DNA from: CAWAXW01 sp963786155
GTDB lineage: Bacteria > Actinomycetota > CADDZG01 > WHSQ01
Direction: 5' to 3'
Length of the DNA: 64,000 nt
Assembly: GCA_963786155.1 (NCBI GenBank)
Contig: CAWAXW010000006.1
Span: 992,001-1,056,000, forward strand
Part shown: positions 63,250 to 64,000 of the stretch, one piece after another
How positions within the stretch are numbered: position 1 is the stretch's first letter
Layout: every line of letters begins with the position of its first letter
Translations under genes and position numbers: made by a program
The notes under the pieces: generated by a model
Database searches by the model: none
What the model saw: the letters and a program-made list of their open reading frames with translations, nothing else
Told to the model about the DNA's origin: nothing

Positions 63250-64000
63250 TGGCCTCGCGAGCAGAGCGACTGACTCCCACGGATATCGTTCGACGGTCGA
63301 TCAGCGGCAGGAAGGTCGACCTCGGCAGCCGGCTCTTCGAAGCAGCCCTTCTGCTCACCCTCGTCATCGCCCTGGCGATCCTTGTCACGTTGCTCATGGA
63401 CGTGTTCAACAAGGGGTCGGAGGTGTTGACCACACGGGGTGCTGACTTCGTCCAGAGCAATCTCTCGTCGCTACCCGAACAAGCCGGCGTGTGGCAGGGG
63501 ATCGTGGGCTCGCTATTCCTGATGGGGTTCGTGGTGGCTATCGCGTTCCCACTCGGCGTGGGGGCCGCGATCTACCTGGAGGAATACGCCAAAGACAATC
63601 GCGTGACGCGCTTCATCAATGTGAACATCCGCAACCTCGCCGGAGTGCCGTCAATCGTCTATGGGATCCTCGGCCTGACGATCTTCGTGAAGGTGCTGGC
63701 CGATGTAACCGGCGGAACGAGCGTCATCTCCGGAGGAGTGACACTCGCGATCCTCGTACTTCCCATCGTCATCATCACTACGGCGGAGGCACTGCGAGCC
63801 GTTCCGGCGAGCATCCGCGAGGCGGGTTACGGAGTTGGAGCGACCAGGTGGGAAGTGATCCGAAGCCACGTCCTGCCCTATGCCGCGCCCGGCATTCTGA
63901 CGGGTACGGTCCTGGCCATATCTCGGGCACTGGGTGAAACAGCGCCCTTGATCCTGGTGGGCGCCGTTACCGGCTTCTTGGCGCTCCCGGCAGATGCGAC
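63249..64000 (+). CDS. pstA: Phosphate ABC transporter permease PstA (partial, runs off window)
   Basis: Reads open to the window end, about 250 residues visible. MASRAERLTPTDIVRRS start, GIVGSLFLMGFVVAIAFPLG, AAIYLEEYAKDNRVTRFINV, LAGVPSIVYGILGL, SIREAGYGVGATRWEVIRSH (EAA loop), AISRALGETAPLILVGA. pstB and phoU are expected next. One-base overlap with pstC. Confidence 0.93.
   Translation, partial: MASRAERLTPTDIVRRSISGRKVDLGSRLFEAALLLTLVIALAILVTLLMDVFNKGSEVLTTRGADFVQSNLSSLPEQAGVWQGIVGSLFLMGFVVAIAFPLGVGAAIYLEEYAKDNRVTRFINVNIRNLAGVPSIVYGILGLTIFVKVLADVTGGTSVISGGVTLAILVLPIVIITTAEALRAVPASIREAGYGVGATRWEVIRSHVLPYAAPGILTGTVLAISRALGETAPLILVGAVTGFLALPADA

Noticed and set aside
1..64000. CRISPR arrays, tRNA or rRNA genes, insertion sequences, prophage
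   Set aside because: No regular spaced repeats, no tRNA-like cloverleaf conserved segments, no transposase or phage structural motifs were seen on either strand.

Overview
The window is a high-GC bacterial chromosome fragment with densely packed genes. The gene content and style point to Actinomycetota, probably an uncultivated or deeply branching member. Evidence: many GTG/TTG starts, 1-4 base stop/start overlaps, a perfect actinobacterial-type LexA box in front of a DUF222-HNH gene, a znuA-znuC-znuB-zur operon behind a Fur/Zur-type palindrome, a ppk1/CYTH-CHAD/mutT1 cluster like that around mycobacterial ppk and mutT1, and many secreted PD40, LVIVD and Kelch propeller proteins. I see no rRNA, tRNA, CRISPR array, prophage or insertion sequence.

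Layout. 1-8.7 kb: secreted TolB-like propeller protein, a tiny secreted Cys peptide, a GT39-type membrane glycosyltransferase and an S45 acylase. 8.8-13.7 kb: fumarase, Tag glycosylase, zinc uptake operon with its Zur regulator. 13.7-17.9 kb: YezD-like small protein and sulfate ABC transporter. 17.9-24.1 kb: MaoC hydratase, acyl-CoA dehydrogenase, two flavoproteins, a MarR/YceI divergent pair, MsrA. 24.2-31.3 kb: DWF1-like FAD oxidoreductase with SixA, M23 peptidase, SOS-controlled DUF222-HNH protein, haloalkane dehalogenase, a secreted propeller-like protein. 31.3-35.5 kb: second S45 acylase and AidB-like dehydrogenase. 35.5-38.2 kb: molybdate transporter with a Mop/TOBE helix-turn-helix regulator. 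38.3-41.9 kb: a HEAT-repeat/HD-GYP gene pair whose N-terminal domains look alike. 41.9-52.3 kb: threonine dehydratase, ASCH-like protein, cupredoxins, ECF sigma/anti-sigma pair, ABC-F ATPase, LVIVD, M15 and Kelch proteins. 52.4-64 kb: a phosphorus region with PhoD, a coupled ArsC, PhoX-like protein, MutT1-like Nudix-phosphatase, CYTH-CHAD, PPK1 and PstS-PstC-PstA, with PHO-box-like repeats and a candidate small RNA.

Two general properties matter to any reader. First, about fourteen otherwise well conserved genes are broken by single-base indels, mostly at short homopolymers, about ten of them in fumC alone. Restoring the frame gives normal proteins, so these look like sequencing errors rather than pseudogenes; such genes are annotated here over their full restored span. 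Second, at least nine starts have no Shine-Dalgarno but a TANNNT hexamer ending 6-7 bases before the start codon, which suggests widespread leaderless transcription.

How the parts work together: the strongest functional units are nutrient scavenging under dedicated regulators (Zn/Zur, sulfate, molybdate/Mop-HTH, phosphate/PHO box), storage of phosphate as polyphosphate (PPK1, CHAD), beta-oxidation-type acyl-CoA enzymes, and a large secreted or surface proteome.
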